A stretch of DNA of 64,000 nt from RUG12461 sp045661345 (GCA_045661345.1 JAZRFM010000010.1:142176-206175), one strand, 5' to 3'. Numbered from the stretch's first letter, positions 52,831-61,602 are shown. Numbers and translations: made by a program. Notes: generated from the sequence alone by a model not told the origin.

Positions 52831-53898
52831 ATGAAGGCTTACGGAGTAATCATGGCCGGCGGTGGAGGGACACGGTTTTGGCCGTTATCAAGGCATGCGG
52901 AGCCAAAGCAGCTTTTGAATCTCAGTGGGAAAGACCGGATGATCAACGAGACGATCGATCGCATCTCGCTGATTTGCAAAAAAACGGATATCTTTGTGGT
53001 GACCAATGTGGATCAGGTACCAAAAATGAAAACCGTGACCGAGGGAAGGCTTGCGGAAGATCATATCCTGTCTGAGCCCTGTGCCCGGAATACGGCAGCT
53101 TGTATCGGTTATGCCGCCATGGAGATTGTAAAGAAATATGGGGATGGTATTATGTGTATTTTCCCGTCGGATCATTCTGTACAGGATTGGGATGCATTTG
53201 CGCGTACGATTCACCTAGCACTGGAAGTGGCGGAAAAGGAGGATTGTCTCCTGACCTTAGGCATACGCCCGACCTACCCGTCCACAGGCTATGGATATAT
53301 TCGTTATGATCGTACGGTGAATGAGAAGGCTTATCCTGTATTGACATTCAAGGAAAAACCAGAACTCTCAGTGGCAGAAGAATACGTAAGGAGTGGAGAT
53401 TATGTTTGGAATTCCGGAATGTTTATCTGGAAAGCTTCTGTGATCCTTTCGCATTTTGAAAAGCTGCTGCCGGAGGTTTATTCCTGTCTTATCAAGATAA
53501 GAGAAGCGATGAATACTTCGGAAGAAAAGGATGTGATACAGAGCATTTATCCCACAATTCCATCCATCTCGATTGATTACGGGATTCTTGAAAAAAGTAC
53601 GGATGTGAAAGTGATCCCGGCAGATATGGGGTGGGATGATGTCGGTTCCTGGGATAATCTCGGCGTGCTTCATCCATCGGACGAAAATGGTAATATTTTT
53701 GTCGGAAAGCACGTGGCGATTGATACGAAAGATTGTGTCACTTACTCCGGAAAACGGTTGATCGCGACACTGGGTGTACAGGATCTTATCATTGTGGAGA
53801 CGGAGGACGCAATTCTGGTCTGTGATAAAAGCCGTGCTCAGGAAGTAAAAAAGATTACGGATGCATTGAAGGAACGTGGGGAGACAGAGTATTTATGA
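52831..53898 (+). CDS. manC: Mannose-1-phosphate guanylyltransferase
   Basis: A 355-aa single-domain enzyme making GDP-mannose from mannose-1-phosphate and GTP. GVIMAGGGGTRFWPLSRHAEPKQ is the signature nucleotide-binding loop; IFPSDHSVQD, TFKEKPE, VWNSGMFIWKA and MGWDDVGSWDNL are the canonical later motifs, all intact. It lacks an isomerase domain. A GGAGG precedes the ATG. It lies after a 192-base gap that holds no gene, only a short CTCGA/TCGAG inverted repeat without a T-run. With the fusion at 49446 the locus has two guanylyltransferase domains. Confidence 0.93.
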   Translation: MKAYGVIMAGGGGTRFWPLSRHAEPKQLLNLSGKDRMINETIDRISLICKKTDIFVVTNVDQVPKMKTVTEGRLAEDHILSEPCARNTAACIGYAAMEIVKKYGDGIMCIFPSDHSVQDWDAFARTIHLALEVAEKEDCLLTLGIRPTYPSTGYGYIRYDRTVNEKAYPVLTFKEKPELSVAEEYVRSGDYVWNSGMFIWKASVILSHFEKLLPEVYSCLIKIREAMNTSEEKDVIQSIYPTIPSISIDYGILEKSTDVKVIPADMGWDDVGSWDNLGVLHPSDENGNIFVGKHVAIDTKDCVTYSGKRLIATLGVQDLIIVETEDAILVCDKSRAQEVKKITDALKERGETEYL

Positions 53899-53957
53899 TG
53901 CTTTTGTCGGCATTAATGTAGAGTGAAGATGATAATGTTTCAAAAAAATGAGTGAGC

Positions 53958-55088
53958 ATGAATGGAAAAGTACAACGACAGACCTATATAGATATAGCAA
54001 AAGGGATCGGTATTATTCTGGTAGTGTTCGGGCATAGCTTTGGAGCCGGGCTTTTTGCTGCGAAGTTGTATCACATGCCATTGTTCTTTTTTCTAAGTGG
54101 GATCACTTTTAGTGCAGAAAGTAGTTTCTTTGAATTTCTAAAGAGAAGGATTCTAAGGCTGTACATTCCTTTTCTGATCTATGAGTTTGTCTATTTATTG
54201 CTTTCCCCGTTTTTTAATTGGATTGGAATCGTATCGACCTGCCCCGGAACGCCTCGGGAGGTAGTAGATCTTGTGTTGCATATTGCGCTGTTTGATAACG
54301 TGAATATACTTCTTTCTCCATTATGGTTTGTAACGGCGCTTTTCTTTTCACAACTTTTAATGTTTGGAATAGAGCGCCTGATCATGCGAATAATAAAGGA
54401 TGGGCTGTACCGTCAGTTTTTCCGGATTCTGTGTGGGGGAGCATTCCTTTATTTCGGGCTTTGGATAGGAAGTCAAAGGCTTTTTCTCGTTTCATGGTCG
54501 TTTAATTTTGAAGCAGAAATCGGCGTATTTTTAGAAGCAGCAGCATATGGACTGTTTGGCAGATGCTTTGGGTTATGGATTTGTAGGAAAGAAAAATCGA
54601 AGTCTGAAAAAAACAACCCGCAGAGGGATTGTTTAGCACAGAGAAAAAGCGCTTTAGGAATCGTTTTGCTGCTATTGTTTGTCGGTATGGTTGCTTATGA
54701 AAGAATCCTAAGACCTGCAGCAGATATGAGGAGCAACATCTATGATTACTGGCTCCTGGCACCGGTGTTTGCGTTGCTAGGGATTACCTGTGTCGTGTTT
54801 CTTTCAAGATCAATTACTGCGGGTTCGATCATTAATAAGAGTCTGTGTTGTTTCGGACGCCATTCCTTTGCCATCATGTGCCTGCATCCACTGATGTTCA
54901 AGTTGATTGGATTACTCCAAGTCCATGCGTTCGGCTATGATAAAGAGAAACTACCTGACTGGCAGATGGTGAGCTCAAATCCTATCTGGTTGGGGATAGC
55001 GGCATTAATAGGGTTGCTGATACCGGTGTCGATGGTGTGGGGATTTGACCGTATAAAATGTAGAATTATCCAGAAGCAATTCGGTTAG
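53958..55088 (+). CDS. Acyltransferase-3 family membrane O-acetyltransferase
   Basis: A 376-aa membrane protein with about ten helices. RQTYIDIAKGIGIILVVFGHSF is the family entry with the functional histidine; MPLFFFLSGITFS and FLKRRILRLYIPF follow, as in OafA/WecH/fucose-4-O-acetylase-like proteins. Such enzymes acetylate hydroxyls of lipid-linked or surface glycans. ATG 53958 or GTG 53952 may start translation; no strong binding site is seen. The flippase gene follows 29 bases later. Confidence 0.88.
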   Translation: MNGKVQRQTYIDIAKGIGIILVVFGHSFGAGLFAAKLYHMPLFFFLSGITFSAESSFFEFLKRRILRLYIPFLIYEFVYLLLSPFFNWIGIVSTCPGTPREVVDLVLHIALFDNVNILLSPLWFVTALFFSQLLMFGIERLIMRIIKDGLYRQFFRILCGGAFLYFGLWIGSQRLFLVSWSFNFEAEIGVFLEAAAYGLFGRCFGLWICRKEKSKSEKNNPQRDCLAQRKSALGIVLLLLFVGMVAYERILRPAADMRSNIYDYWLLAPVFALLGITCVVFLSRSITAGSIINKSLCCFGRHSFAIMCLHPLMFKLIGLLQVHAFGYDKEKLPDWQMVSSNPIWLGIAALIGLLIPVSMVWGFDRIKCRIIQKQFG

Positions 55089-55117
55089 TTGTTAAATAGA
55101 GCAGAGAATTAGGAAAA

Positions 55118-56365
55118 ATGAGAAAAGATCGTACAAAAGAATTATCCGTCAAAGCTAATATGATATATAACACGGTCGGTACAACCATTTATAATTTCTG
55201 TATTTGGCTTGCCTCCGTTCTCATCGTGAAGCTTTCCGGTTTTGCAGATGCTGGGCTTTTTTCCCTCGCGATTACTGTGACGAATGCGCCTGCAGTGATC
55301 GCGCTTTTTAATATGCGTAATTTCCAGGCATCGGATCTCAATGGGGAATACACAGATCGCACCTATATCACTTCACGTGCAATCAGTAATCTGATTGCAT
55401 TCATTATCTGCACTGGGATGATCTTCTTTTACCGCTACGATCTGATGAAATCCATGACCATACTGGCCTATATGATGTTTAAGATCGTGGAAGGTGTAGT
55501 GGACGTATATCATGGTATTGATCAGAGGAAAGGTCGAATGGACTACGTAGGTATTTCTCTCTCCATCCGTGGCATTGGTTCTCTTGTCGCATTTTTGCTG
55601 GTCTTTCATTTTACGAGCAGTCTTTTGATCTGCTTCCTTGCCATGACGCTGGTTTCCATAGCAGTAGTGTTTTTCTATGACCGTAGGATGGTAAAGCCTC
55701 TTTTGGATGGACGAGTAACGGAGCATCTGAGTAAGCAGGTGTTTGCACTGCTTTTGACTTGTTTGCCGCTGGCAGTGGTCTATTTTTTGAACAGTCTTTC
55801 TATGATGGTTCCGCGATTGGCATTGGAAAGATATTTTGGACAGGAAGTAATGGGATATTATTCTTCTGTCAGTACGCCGACGGTTGTGGTGCAGGTGGCA
55901 GCAGGATCTTTAATCGCACCCCTTATACCCGTGTTAACGAGATGCTTTAGGAGTGGGGAGAAAAAAGGATTTCTGAAAACGGTTTGTGGGTTTTACCTGG
56001 TTGCAGCAGTTTTGACCCTGCTCGCCGTTGTATTGGCGTATTTTTTCGGAGATTGGTTACTCACAGCTTTCTTTGGGGAAGGGATTTTACCGTATGTATA
56101 TCTGTTTATTCCAATTCTGCTGATGTCTGTGCTGATCGCGGTAAATGCAACACTGTTCGCAATTCTGACGTTGATGCGGATTATCCGTCCCCAGTATGTG
56201 ATTGGAATTGCAGGATTCCTGGCGGCCATTGTGTCGTCATTAACAATAGTGAAGACGCTTTCCGTGGATGGCGTGGTGTGGGCGACAATGATCACGACCT
56301 TGATTCAGATCGGAATTCAGATCGTGATGATGATTGGCGGAGTGAGGAAGCAGTTCCATGGGTAA
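55118..56365 (+). CDS. wzx: Wzx-like oligosaccharide flippase
   Basis: A 415-aa protein with about twelve hydrophobic segments. MIYNTVGTTIYNFCIWLASVL at the start and MRNFQASDLNGEYTDRTYITSR in the first cytoplasmic loop follow the polysaccharide-synthase/MATE-like (MOP) flippase pattern; ALERYFGQEVMGYYSS and VVQVAAGSLIAPLIP lie in the second half. It should flip undecaprenyl-linked oligosaccharides. It is the last gene of the main locus and provides an export route separate from Wzm/Wzt. Assignment to Wzx and not another MOP member is by context. Confidence 0.85.
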   Translation: MRKDRTKELSVKANMIYNTVGTTIYNFCIWLASVLIVKLSGFADAGLFSLAITVTNAPAVIALFNMRNFQASDLNGEYTDRTYITSRAISNLIAFIICTGMIFFYRYDLMKSMTILAYMMFKIVEGVVDVYHGIDQRKGRMDYVGISLSIRGIGSLVAFLLVFHFTSSLLICFLAMTLVSIAVVFFYDRRMVKPLLDGRVTEHLSKQVFALLLTCLPLAVVYFLNSLSMMVPRLALERYFGQEVMGYYSSVSTPTVVVQVAAGSLIAPLIPVLTRCFRSGEKKGFLKTVCGFYLVAAVLTLLAVVLAYFFGDWLLTAFFGEGILPYVYLFIPILLMSVLIAVNATLFAILTLMRIIRPQYVIGIAGFLAAIVSSLTIVKTLSVDGVVWATMITTLIQIGIQIVMMIGGVRKQFHG

Positions 56366-56523
56366 AGCCCGATAATCATTGGAAAACTATAGATAGTTAA
56401 GCATGACGGTTTGTGGAAAACAATGACAGGCGTCATCGAGTTGTAAAATGATACAATATATATCATTGAATGATATGCCTAAAGAAGGAATTATATATAT
56501 ATTCATACGAGGATTGAGTATAA

Positions 56524-56970
56524 ATGGGTAAGACAGAAGAAGAGTTTTATACAGGGGCATGTGTATTTTTAGATGCATCAAAGACCTTAGATGTTGTTGG
56601 AAATGCAGGAGTAAACCAGATTAAGAATAAGGAAGCAGGTTTAGTACTTCTTGGGAGGATGTATATTCCAAGTATTGTAATGCAGGCTTTTTCGGCAGAA
56701 TTATTCTTTAAGGCACTTATAGTTCATGAAGGCAAACAAATCAAGAGAACTCACAGGTTAGATGAACTGCTTGATATGCTTGATGATGTAGAGAAGCAAG
56801 CAATAACTGATAAAATGATAGAAGAAATGAAAAAAGTTAAGGATGCGCAGGACTATGACGAAGATGCACTTCATATAGATTTTGAAAAAGCTGCAAATAC
56901 ATTTGATGATTGGAGATACTTTTTTGAGGGTGGTAGTGTTAGTGCTGATTTTTTTTTCTTAGGATTCTAA
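56524..56970 (+). CDS. HEPN-like domain protein
   Basis: A 148-aa helical protein. YIPSIVMQAFSAELFFKALIV then HEGKQIKRTHRLDELLDML match the core two helices of HEPN-type (AbiV/C-type) domains, where a polar Arg...His motif may serve RNA cleavage; here the R-T-H spacing is not the classic R-x4-6-H, so catalysis is uncertain. The end, FDDWRYFFEGGSVSADFFFLGF, looks slightly short for the family. HEPN proteins are frequent toxins or phage-defence factors. It begins the right-hand accessory flank. Confidence 0.6.
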   Translation: MGKTEEEFYTGACVFLDASKTLDVVGNAGVNQIKNKEAGLVLLGRMYIPSIVMQAFSAELFFKALIVHEGKQIKRTHRLDELLDMLDDVEKQAITDKMIEEMKKVKDAQDYDEDALHIDFEKAANTFDDWRYFFEGGSVSADFFFLGF

Positions 56971-57037
56971 ATACTACACTCAGGGAGCGCTGTAGAACAC
57001 AGGGAATTGTGTAGTCTGTGTATGCGGAGTATTGGTT

Positions 57038-57592
57038 ATGAAAGAATTGAGAGCAAGAGAAGCAATGATGTGTAATAACACAATGCTAAAGAGAATACAA
57101 ATATTAGCTACTGAATTTCGTCGTGCCGTTGAAATTGCAAGGAGAGAAGGTTGTTTTACCTCCGATATTGTAATGAGGGGATTTCCCCGAGGTTGTTGCG
57201 GAGATGCATCGGATTTGGTGGGTGAGTATCTGCTGAATGCGGGATATGAGAATATTTGGTATGTTTGCGGTACTTACTATCCCGATACAGAGGATGAAGA
57301 CGCAGATTTTTTGGGAAGACAATCGCATGCATGGATAAGTATAGGTTATCCGACAGATACTGATAGTATTGTTGTGGATATTACAGGGGACCAGTTTCAG
57401 GATAGCCATGAGTATGAATTTTACAATGAGCCAGTATACGTTGGAACCATGGATGATTTTCACGGTCTTTTCGAAATTGAGGATCGAGATTGCAGTAAGT
57501 TTAGCGGTATCATTACCTATGATGATTTTGCAAGAGGAAGATTGCAGAAACTATATAATATGATCGTAGAGCGGATGGACAAGTGTTCTTAA
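57038..57592 (+). CDS. Papain/transglutaminase-like protein, unknown role
   Basis: A 184-aa protein from ATG 57038 (GGAG upstream). The order Cys (RGFPRGCCGDASDLVGEYL), His (GRQSHAWISIGY) and Asp (SIVVDITGDQFQ) with these spacings matches the catalytic triad of cysteine-protease/transglutaminase folds (papain-like). Proteins with FP.G.CG..S...G and ..DIT..QF are found in accessory regions of many bacteria; no function is firmly known to me. No signal sequence. It could be a deamidase, protease or toxin, which is inference from fold. Confidence 0.55.
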   Translation: MKELRAREAMMCNNTMLKRIQILATEFRRAVEIARREGCFTSDIVMRGFPRGCCGDASDLVGEYLLNAGYENIWYVCGTYYPDTEDEDADFLGRQSHAWISIGYPTDTDSIVVDITGDQFQDSHEYEFYNEPVYVGTMDDFHGLFEIEDRDCSKFSGIITYDDFARGRLQKLYNMIVERMDKCS

Positions 57593-57621
57593 AACATTTG
57601 AAAAGAAATAGCATAAATAAA

Positions 57622-58770
57622 ATGAAGCGGTCAGATGCGTTGAATTCCGCATCTATCCATGAAAGCACAGATAATATGAACTTCTATACATTATTCACAC
57701 GCACTGAAAACATTCATCTTTTAAAAGATGTGGGAATGATTCCGGAGGCGCTGGCCTCCGGCTTTTCTGATGTCAGATCAACTCTGGTAACCTACCAAAA
57801 CGGTGAGTATCCCTACTATGGAACAGAGATCAAACATGTAGAGCTTGTTTTTATCAGGAAACGATTTGGGAAATATATAGATGGCATCCGCTTTCTGAAA
57901 GAGCATGCGGATGAAATTGATGTGCTGAATCTCTATCATCTGAATCTTTCCTCTTATCTTTATAGTCTGGCAGCCAGAAAATATCTGAAAAAAACGGCCA
58001 GGATCTACCTGAAACTGGATGCAGATGAAGGAGAAATAGAAAAGCTCCGGAAACACGGACCGATAGCCTGGGTAAAGCATCGTACCCTTCAGATGGCAGA
58101 CGTTGTATCGGCGGAAACGAAGTATATGGTTGATCGGCTGCAAAAAGAAACTGATCGCAGGATTGAGTTTATTCCGAATGGAATCCACGGTGGTAAGGAT
58201 CATTCCGGTAAGAGTACAAAACTGGATCGGATCCTTATGGTAGGACGGTTGGGAACTTATGTAAAGAATACGGAGCTTTTGGTGGATGCCTTTGTGGCAT
58301 CCATGGATTCCCATAGTTATCAATTGCGGCTGGTTGGGAGCTGCACACCGAAATTCCGGGAAAAGATAAAGAAACTGCAAGAGGAAAATCCTGAGGTCGA
58401 TAAACGGATCGTGCTTGTCGGGGAGATCAAAGATCAGGCGTTGTTACAAAAAGAATATGAGGCAGCGAAATTCTTTGCCTTTCCTTCCAGATCGGAAAGC
58501 TTCGGGTTGGCGTTGCTGGAAGCATATCAGGCGGGCTGTTTCTTGTTGACGTCATCGCATGTGGCACTTTCCCATGATATCATTGAAAATGGAAAAAACG
58601 GAGAGATTATTGCAGAGGATATCGTTGAGGCATGGGCGGAAGCCATCACGCGAAACATCAAAGCCGAACCGGATTGGGAAAAGCTCAGCCGGGAAGGATT
58701 TCAGGTGGTAAAAGAACAGTATTCGTGGGATAATATAGTGAAGAAGTTGTATCAGTTGATTGTTTCGTAA
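57622..58770 (+). CDS. Glycosyltransferase family 4
   Basis: A GT-B transferase. NFYTLFTRTENIHLLKDVGMIP and TLVTYQNGEYPYYG form the N-terminal domain; RILMVGRLGTYVKNTELLVDAF, RIVLVGEIKDQALLQKEYEAA and FFAFPSRSESFGLALLEAYQAG (glutamates of the nucleotide-sugar site) lie in the C-terminal domain. The start is unsure: ATG 57622 is used here; ATG 57676 just before NFYTLF and GTG 57583 are alternatives, none with a strong binding site. It stands apart from the main locus behind two unrelated genes. Confidence 0.85.
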   Translation: MKRSDALNSASIHESTDNMNFYTLFTRTENIHLLKDVGMIPEALASGFSDVRSTLVTYQNGEYPYYGTEIKHVELVFIRKRFGKYIDGIRFLKEHADEIDVLNLYHLNLSSYLYSLAARKYLKKTARIYLKLDADEGEIEKLRKHGPIAWVKHRTLQMADVVSAETKYMVDRLQKETDRRIEFIPNGIHGGKDHSGKSTKLDRILMVGRLGTYVKNTELLVDAFVASMDSHSYQLRLVGSCTPKFREKIKKLQEENPEVDKRIVLVGEIKDQALLQKEYEAAKFFAFPSRSESFGLALLEAYQAGCFLLTSSHVALSHDIIENGKNGEIIAEDIVEAWAEAITRNIKAEPDWEKLSREGFQVVKEQYSWDNIVKKLYQLIVS

Positions 58771-58862
58771 CATATGATGTGTAGCGGTTCTATGCTGTGG
58801 ATACGGCAGAATTAGGCAAAGATCAATGAAAGATAAGTATAAACTGAGAATAGTGAAGTAGG

Positions 58863-59240
58863 ATGAGTAAAAAGCACAAGGTAAACCGGAACAATCAAAC
58901 GATCTTAGCCACTGGAGCGGCCGGTTTTATCGGATCAAATCTGTTATTGTGACTGTTGAAGGAGTGTTAGGGCAGTACAGTGATCGGATTGGACAATCTG
59001 AATGACTTTAATCCGGTTGCTATGAAGGAGTGGCGGCTTTCAATGGTCGACGAGGCAGCGCAGACTCATGGAAAAGAAAACGGCACAAAATGGATTTTTG
59101 AAAAGGTCGATCTCGCAGATAAAGAAGCGATTGACCGATCTTTAAGATTCGTTGGCCCTCTGTCGTGGAGAATCTCGCAGTGCAGGCAGGTGTTCGCTAC
59201 AACATTGAGAATCCCTATGCATATTTTGGATTCCTCCTTT
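58863..59240 (+). pseudogene. Broken UDP-glucuronate 4-epimerase-like gene
   Basis: The frame opens MSKKHKVNRNNQTILATGAAGFIGSN, has a TGA right after LLL near 58951, then continues in other frames: VIGLDNLNDFNPVAMKEWRLSM, GTKWIFEKVDLADKEAIDRS, and, after a shift, NLAVQAGVRYNIENPYAYF. These are the beginning, middle and AGVRYS-type segments of CapI/UDP-glucuronate epimerases in the right order. At least one stop and two frameshifts, and loss of the C-terminal two thirds at the IS21 junction, show decay. It probably once belonged to the glycan locus. Confidence 0.75.
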
Positions 59241-59258
59241 CCGCGAAGGTTATCGTGG

Positions 59259-60785
59259 TTAGGAATTAGGAAGAACCGCTTTATCTGCCGGATTGACTTT
59301 TTCTAGGTTTTCCTTCAGTAAGCGTTTGAAGTGTGAATAACGGCATACATTGCTCTCAACACACGTTTTGGCGATCTCCTCAACGAGTAGTTTGGACTGA
59401 TCCTTGCACATGTGGAGGAAGCCGTTACAGCCGTTATAAGCCTGCTCTTCGTGTTCTGCAGACATGAGCATCCGGTCGATGAAGTTTCTTGTATACGGAC
59501 CGATATATGATGCCCAGCGCCTGTAATAATCACCATCCTTGGAGTTAACCTCTATGTAATACTGATGTTCAGGCTTCATGTGCTCCGGCTTTGTGATATA
59601 GCGCGGAAATTCCTTATAGGAACGCCTATGGACGCATATCAGCTTGTTGTTGCGATCGCAGATCCGTATCTCGGCCATGGTAGCCTTGATAATTGCGGGC
59701 TGGTTATAATACGTGTACAATACTGAATAATAGTGGTCATCGTAGAGAAGATGGTAATTATTTGGTACGTGTGCAAAGTATTTTTAGTCACATAACATGA
59801 AGGATTCACCGGCAAGTGGCTTCATCTGTGGCTTGTCGTATCGGAGAAAGCTTTCCATCTTGGATAAGGAAGCCTCTGTTTTCTTATCGCTGTTGATGGC
59901 CGCTATCTTTATTCTTACATCGCGGTTGATGTCTTCGATACTGTAGTAGATCTTTTCTTTAAGATCCTCGAGCAGATGAGTCTCAAGGAACTGGACATAT
60001 TTCTCGACAGTAGGCTTTCCTTTAGGCTTCCTGGGCGGATGCGGAAGGATGACCACATCGTAAAAACTCTCCAGATCCTGATAAGCACTGTTAATCACCA
60101 GATCATCCCGTGTATGCCGGGTTATCGCAGTTTTTAAGTTGTCAGGGATCAGATGCTTGGGAACTGCTCCATAGTATTCAAGAGCGTGAACCGTTCCCGC
60201 TATAAAGTTTGGCAGCTTTTCGTCCTCGAAGGCTTCCGCATACATAAGATTGCTTACACCCACGGTGGTAACGAAGAAGTGAACTTTCTTTATCTCGCCG
60301 GTCTGGCTGTTTAGGAGTATTTCCGGCTGGTCTCCGATCCAATCGATGTAGACCTTCTCGCCGGGGATACGCTCAACAACCATGCTGACAGCTTCGGAGC
60401 CGTAGTTCTTTTCTACGAACTTTCTGAAGTAGTGGCAGTACTGAGTGTATTGATACCCTATGGGACACTCTTTCTTGTATTTCAGCCACAGATAGAAAAG
60501 ATTTGCCTTGCTGCCGGGCTTGGAAAGACGTTCGTATACCGCCTGATAATCAGGCATCACGGAAATGTCCTTCCTTATGATGTTTTCCGGAGGATATATG
60601 AGTCTTTCGACTTCCTCCGCCGACATCTGTTTCAGCGCTTCGAGATCCTTACCGGAATCCTTGAAACGATTCATGATAAGGGTAATGGTGCTGTTGCCGA
60701 TACCATACCGGTTTCGGCAGTCATCAAACGATATGCCGCGCTGTCGCATATCTATGACGCCTAAGATTGTAGTACAGTTTTGCAT
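59259..60785 (-). pseudogene. istA: istA transposase, nonsense-mutated (IS21 family)
   Basis: From ATG 60785 (AAGGAG upstream), 334 codons run to an in-frame TAA at 59784-59786; the same frame then continues KYFAHVPNNYHLLYDDHYYSVLY and on to a stop at 59259. The total of about 508 codons is full IstA length. The N terminus has a helix-turn-helix (GISFDDCRNRYGIGNSTITLIM), the middle the DDE core start GEKVYIDWIGDQPE and VTTVGVSNLMYAEAF, LEYYGAVPKHLIPDNLKTAI. One substitution thus split the gene. A hairpin (TCTCGTA/TACGAGA) lies just before the binding site. Confidence 0.85.
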
Positions 60786-60834
60786 TTTCAAATGCTCCTT
60801 TCTCGTATTTTTACTACGAGAAAGACTATACACC

Positions 60835-60923
60835 ATACCGGCGTCCGAACAGAATATACCGTTAAACCGAAATGCTTATACCGTTTGTAGCGAAACGCTC
60901 ATACCGGTCAAACGAAATTTGCA
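60835..60923. repeat. Four iterated IS21 end repeats
   Basis: ATACCG recurs at 60835, 60856, 60878 and 60901, each followed after a few bases by CGAA. The spacing of 21-23 bases is about two helix turns, as for transposase-binding sites in the multiply repeated ends of IS21-family elements. No matching set was found at the opposite side, consistent with loss of that end. Confidence 0.7.
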
Positions 60924-60933
60924 TATCAGATAG

Positions 60934-61189
60934 GATCCGAGAAAAAGAATAAGATTTGTTAAGTTTGAGCGTGGTAAAGAGACATCAGAAATAGATGACA
61001 CGCTGGTTTTTGGTTCAAATGATAAAGGATATCCATATAAAAACAGCATTTTTGGAAGAATTGAAAGTATCCTAAACAATCGAAATTATGAGATTTCCGA
61101 ATGAGAATTTTGATGATTATGCGTGGCTTATTCAGCCGTGGTCCATATATGAATATAATGGAAAAAGATATTCTATACAAAAGGAGTAA
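60934..61189 (+). pseudogene. 3' remnant of a gene cut by the IS21 relic
   Basis: One frame reads RIRFVKFERGKETSEIDDTL, VFGSNDKGYPYKNSIFGRIE and SILNNRNYEISE before TGA; shifted by one frame the reading continues ENFDDYAWLIQPWSIYEYNG and KRYSIQKE to TAA at 61187. The quality of both stretches suggests one former coding region with a frameshift, truncated at its 5' side by the IS21 end. No family was recognised. Placement immediately before a DNA methylase fragment suggests a restriction-modification partner, which is inference. Confidence 0.45.
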
Positions 61190-61197
61190 CATGACAT

Positions 61198-61602
61198 ATG
61201 GAGTATAAAGATCTTCCTGGAATTGAGAGGATATCCAACTCCCTCGATTCACTTTCGCCTTATGTGGGTAAAATACGACCGGAATTAGTCGATAGGATCA
61301 TAGAAAAATATGTAGATAATAAGGGAACAATATATGATCCATTTTCTGGATCAGGAACTGTTTTATTAGAGGGGTGGATAAAAGGATATAATGTGATTGG
61401 AACAGACCTAAATGAATATGCAGTTGCATTAGCTAAAGGAAAAACTAATCCCTATGAAAGTCAGACAATAGCCATACAAAAGCTAGAGTCCTATAAAAAA
61501 AATGTAGAGATCACTTTCGGAGATATTCATATCTCTCTCAGTAACGGCGCCGATCCGGTGTTGGTGTCAAAGACACTCTCCCTTTTAAGGAGTTATTCAT
61601 GA
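61198..61602 (+). pseudogene. DNA methyltransferase fragment fused to IS66 tnpA tail
   Basis: Residues 1-100 are the start of a site-specific DNA methyltransferase: SPYVGKIRPELVDRIIEKY, then TIYDPFSGSGTVLLEGWIKG (SAM-binding FxGxG region preceded by DPF) and VIGTDLNEYAVALAKGKTNP. From about residue 101 the sequence turns into FGDIHISLSNGADPVLVSKTL SLLRS, the typical end of an IS66 TnpA, followed by tnpB. The methylase has therefore lost its catalytic NPPY-type and target-recognition parts. The open frame survives only because the junction is in frame. AAGGAG lies before the ATG. Confidence 0.75.

Larger units (their letters stand above)
59259..60923. mobile_element. IS21-family relic without istB
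   Basis: Contains a damaged istA on the minus strand and, beyond its start, a cluster of iterated end repeats as expected for an IS21-family terminus. The istB gene that should follow istA (toward lower coordinates) is absent; the sequence there is the broken epimerase. The right end is estimated at the TTGCA near 60923; the left end is lost. Target duplications could not be identified. Confidence 0.7.

Noticed and set aside
56441..56469. Promoter around TACAAT at 56452 before the HEPN-like gene
   Set aside because: No acceptable -35 box at 16-18 bases upstream; the region is simply A/T-rich.
60785..60836. Upstream start for istA at 60836
   Set aside because: The extra codons cover the hairpin and ribosome binding site; ATG 60785 has AAGGAG at normal spacing.
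60835..60923. Short CRISPR-like array
   Set aside because: Only a 6-base core is conserved, units are 21-23 bases long and lie at an IS21 end; no cas genes are present.
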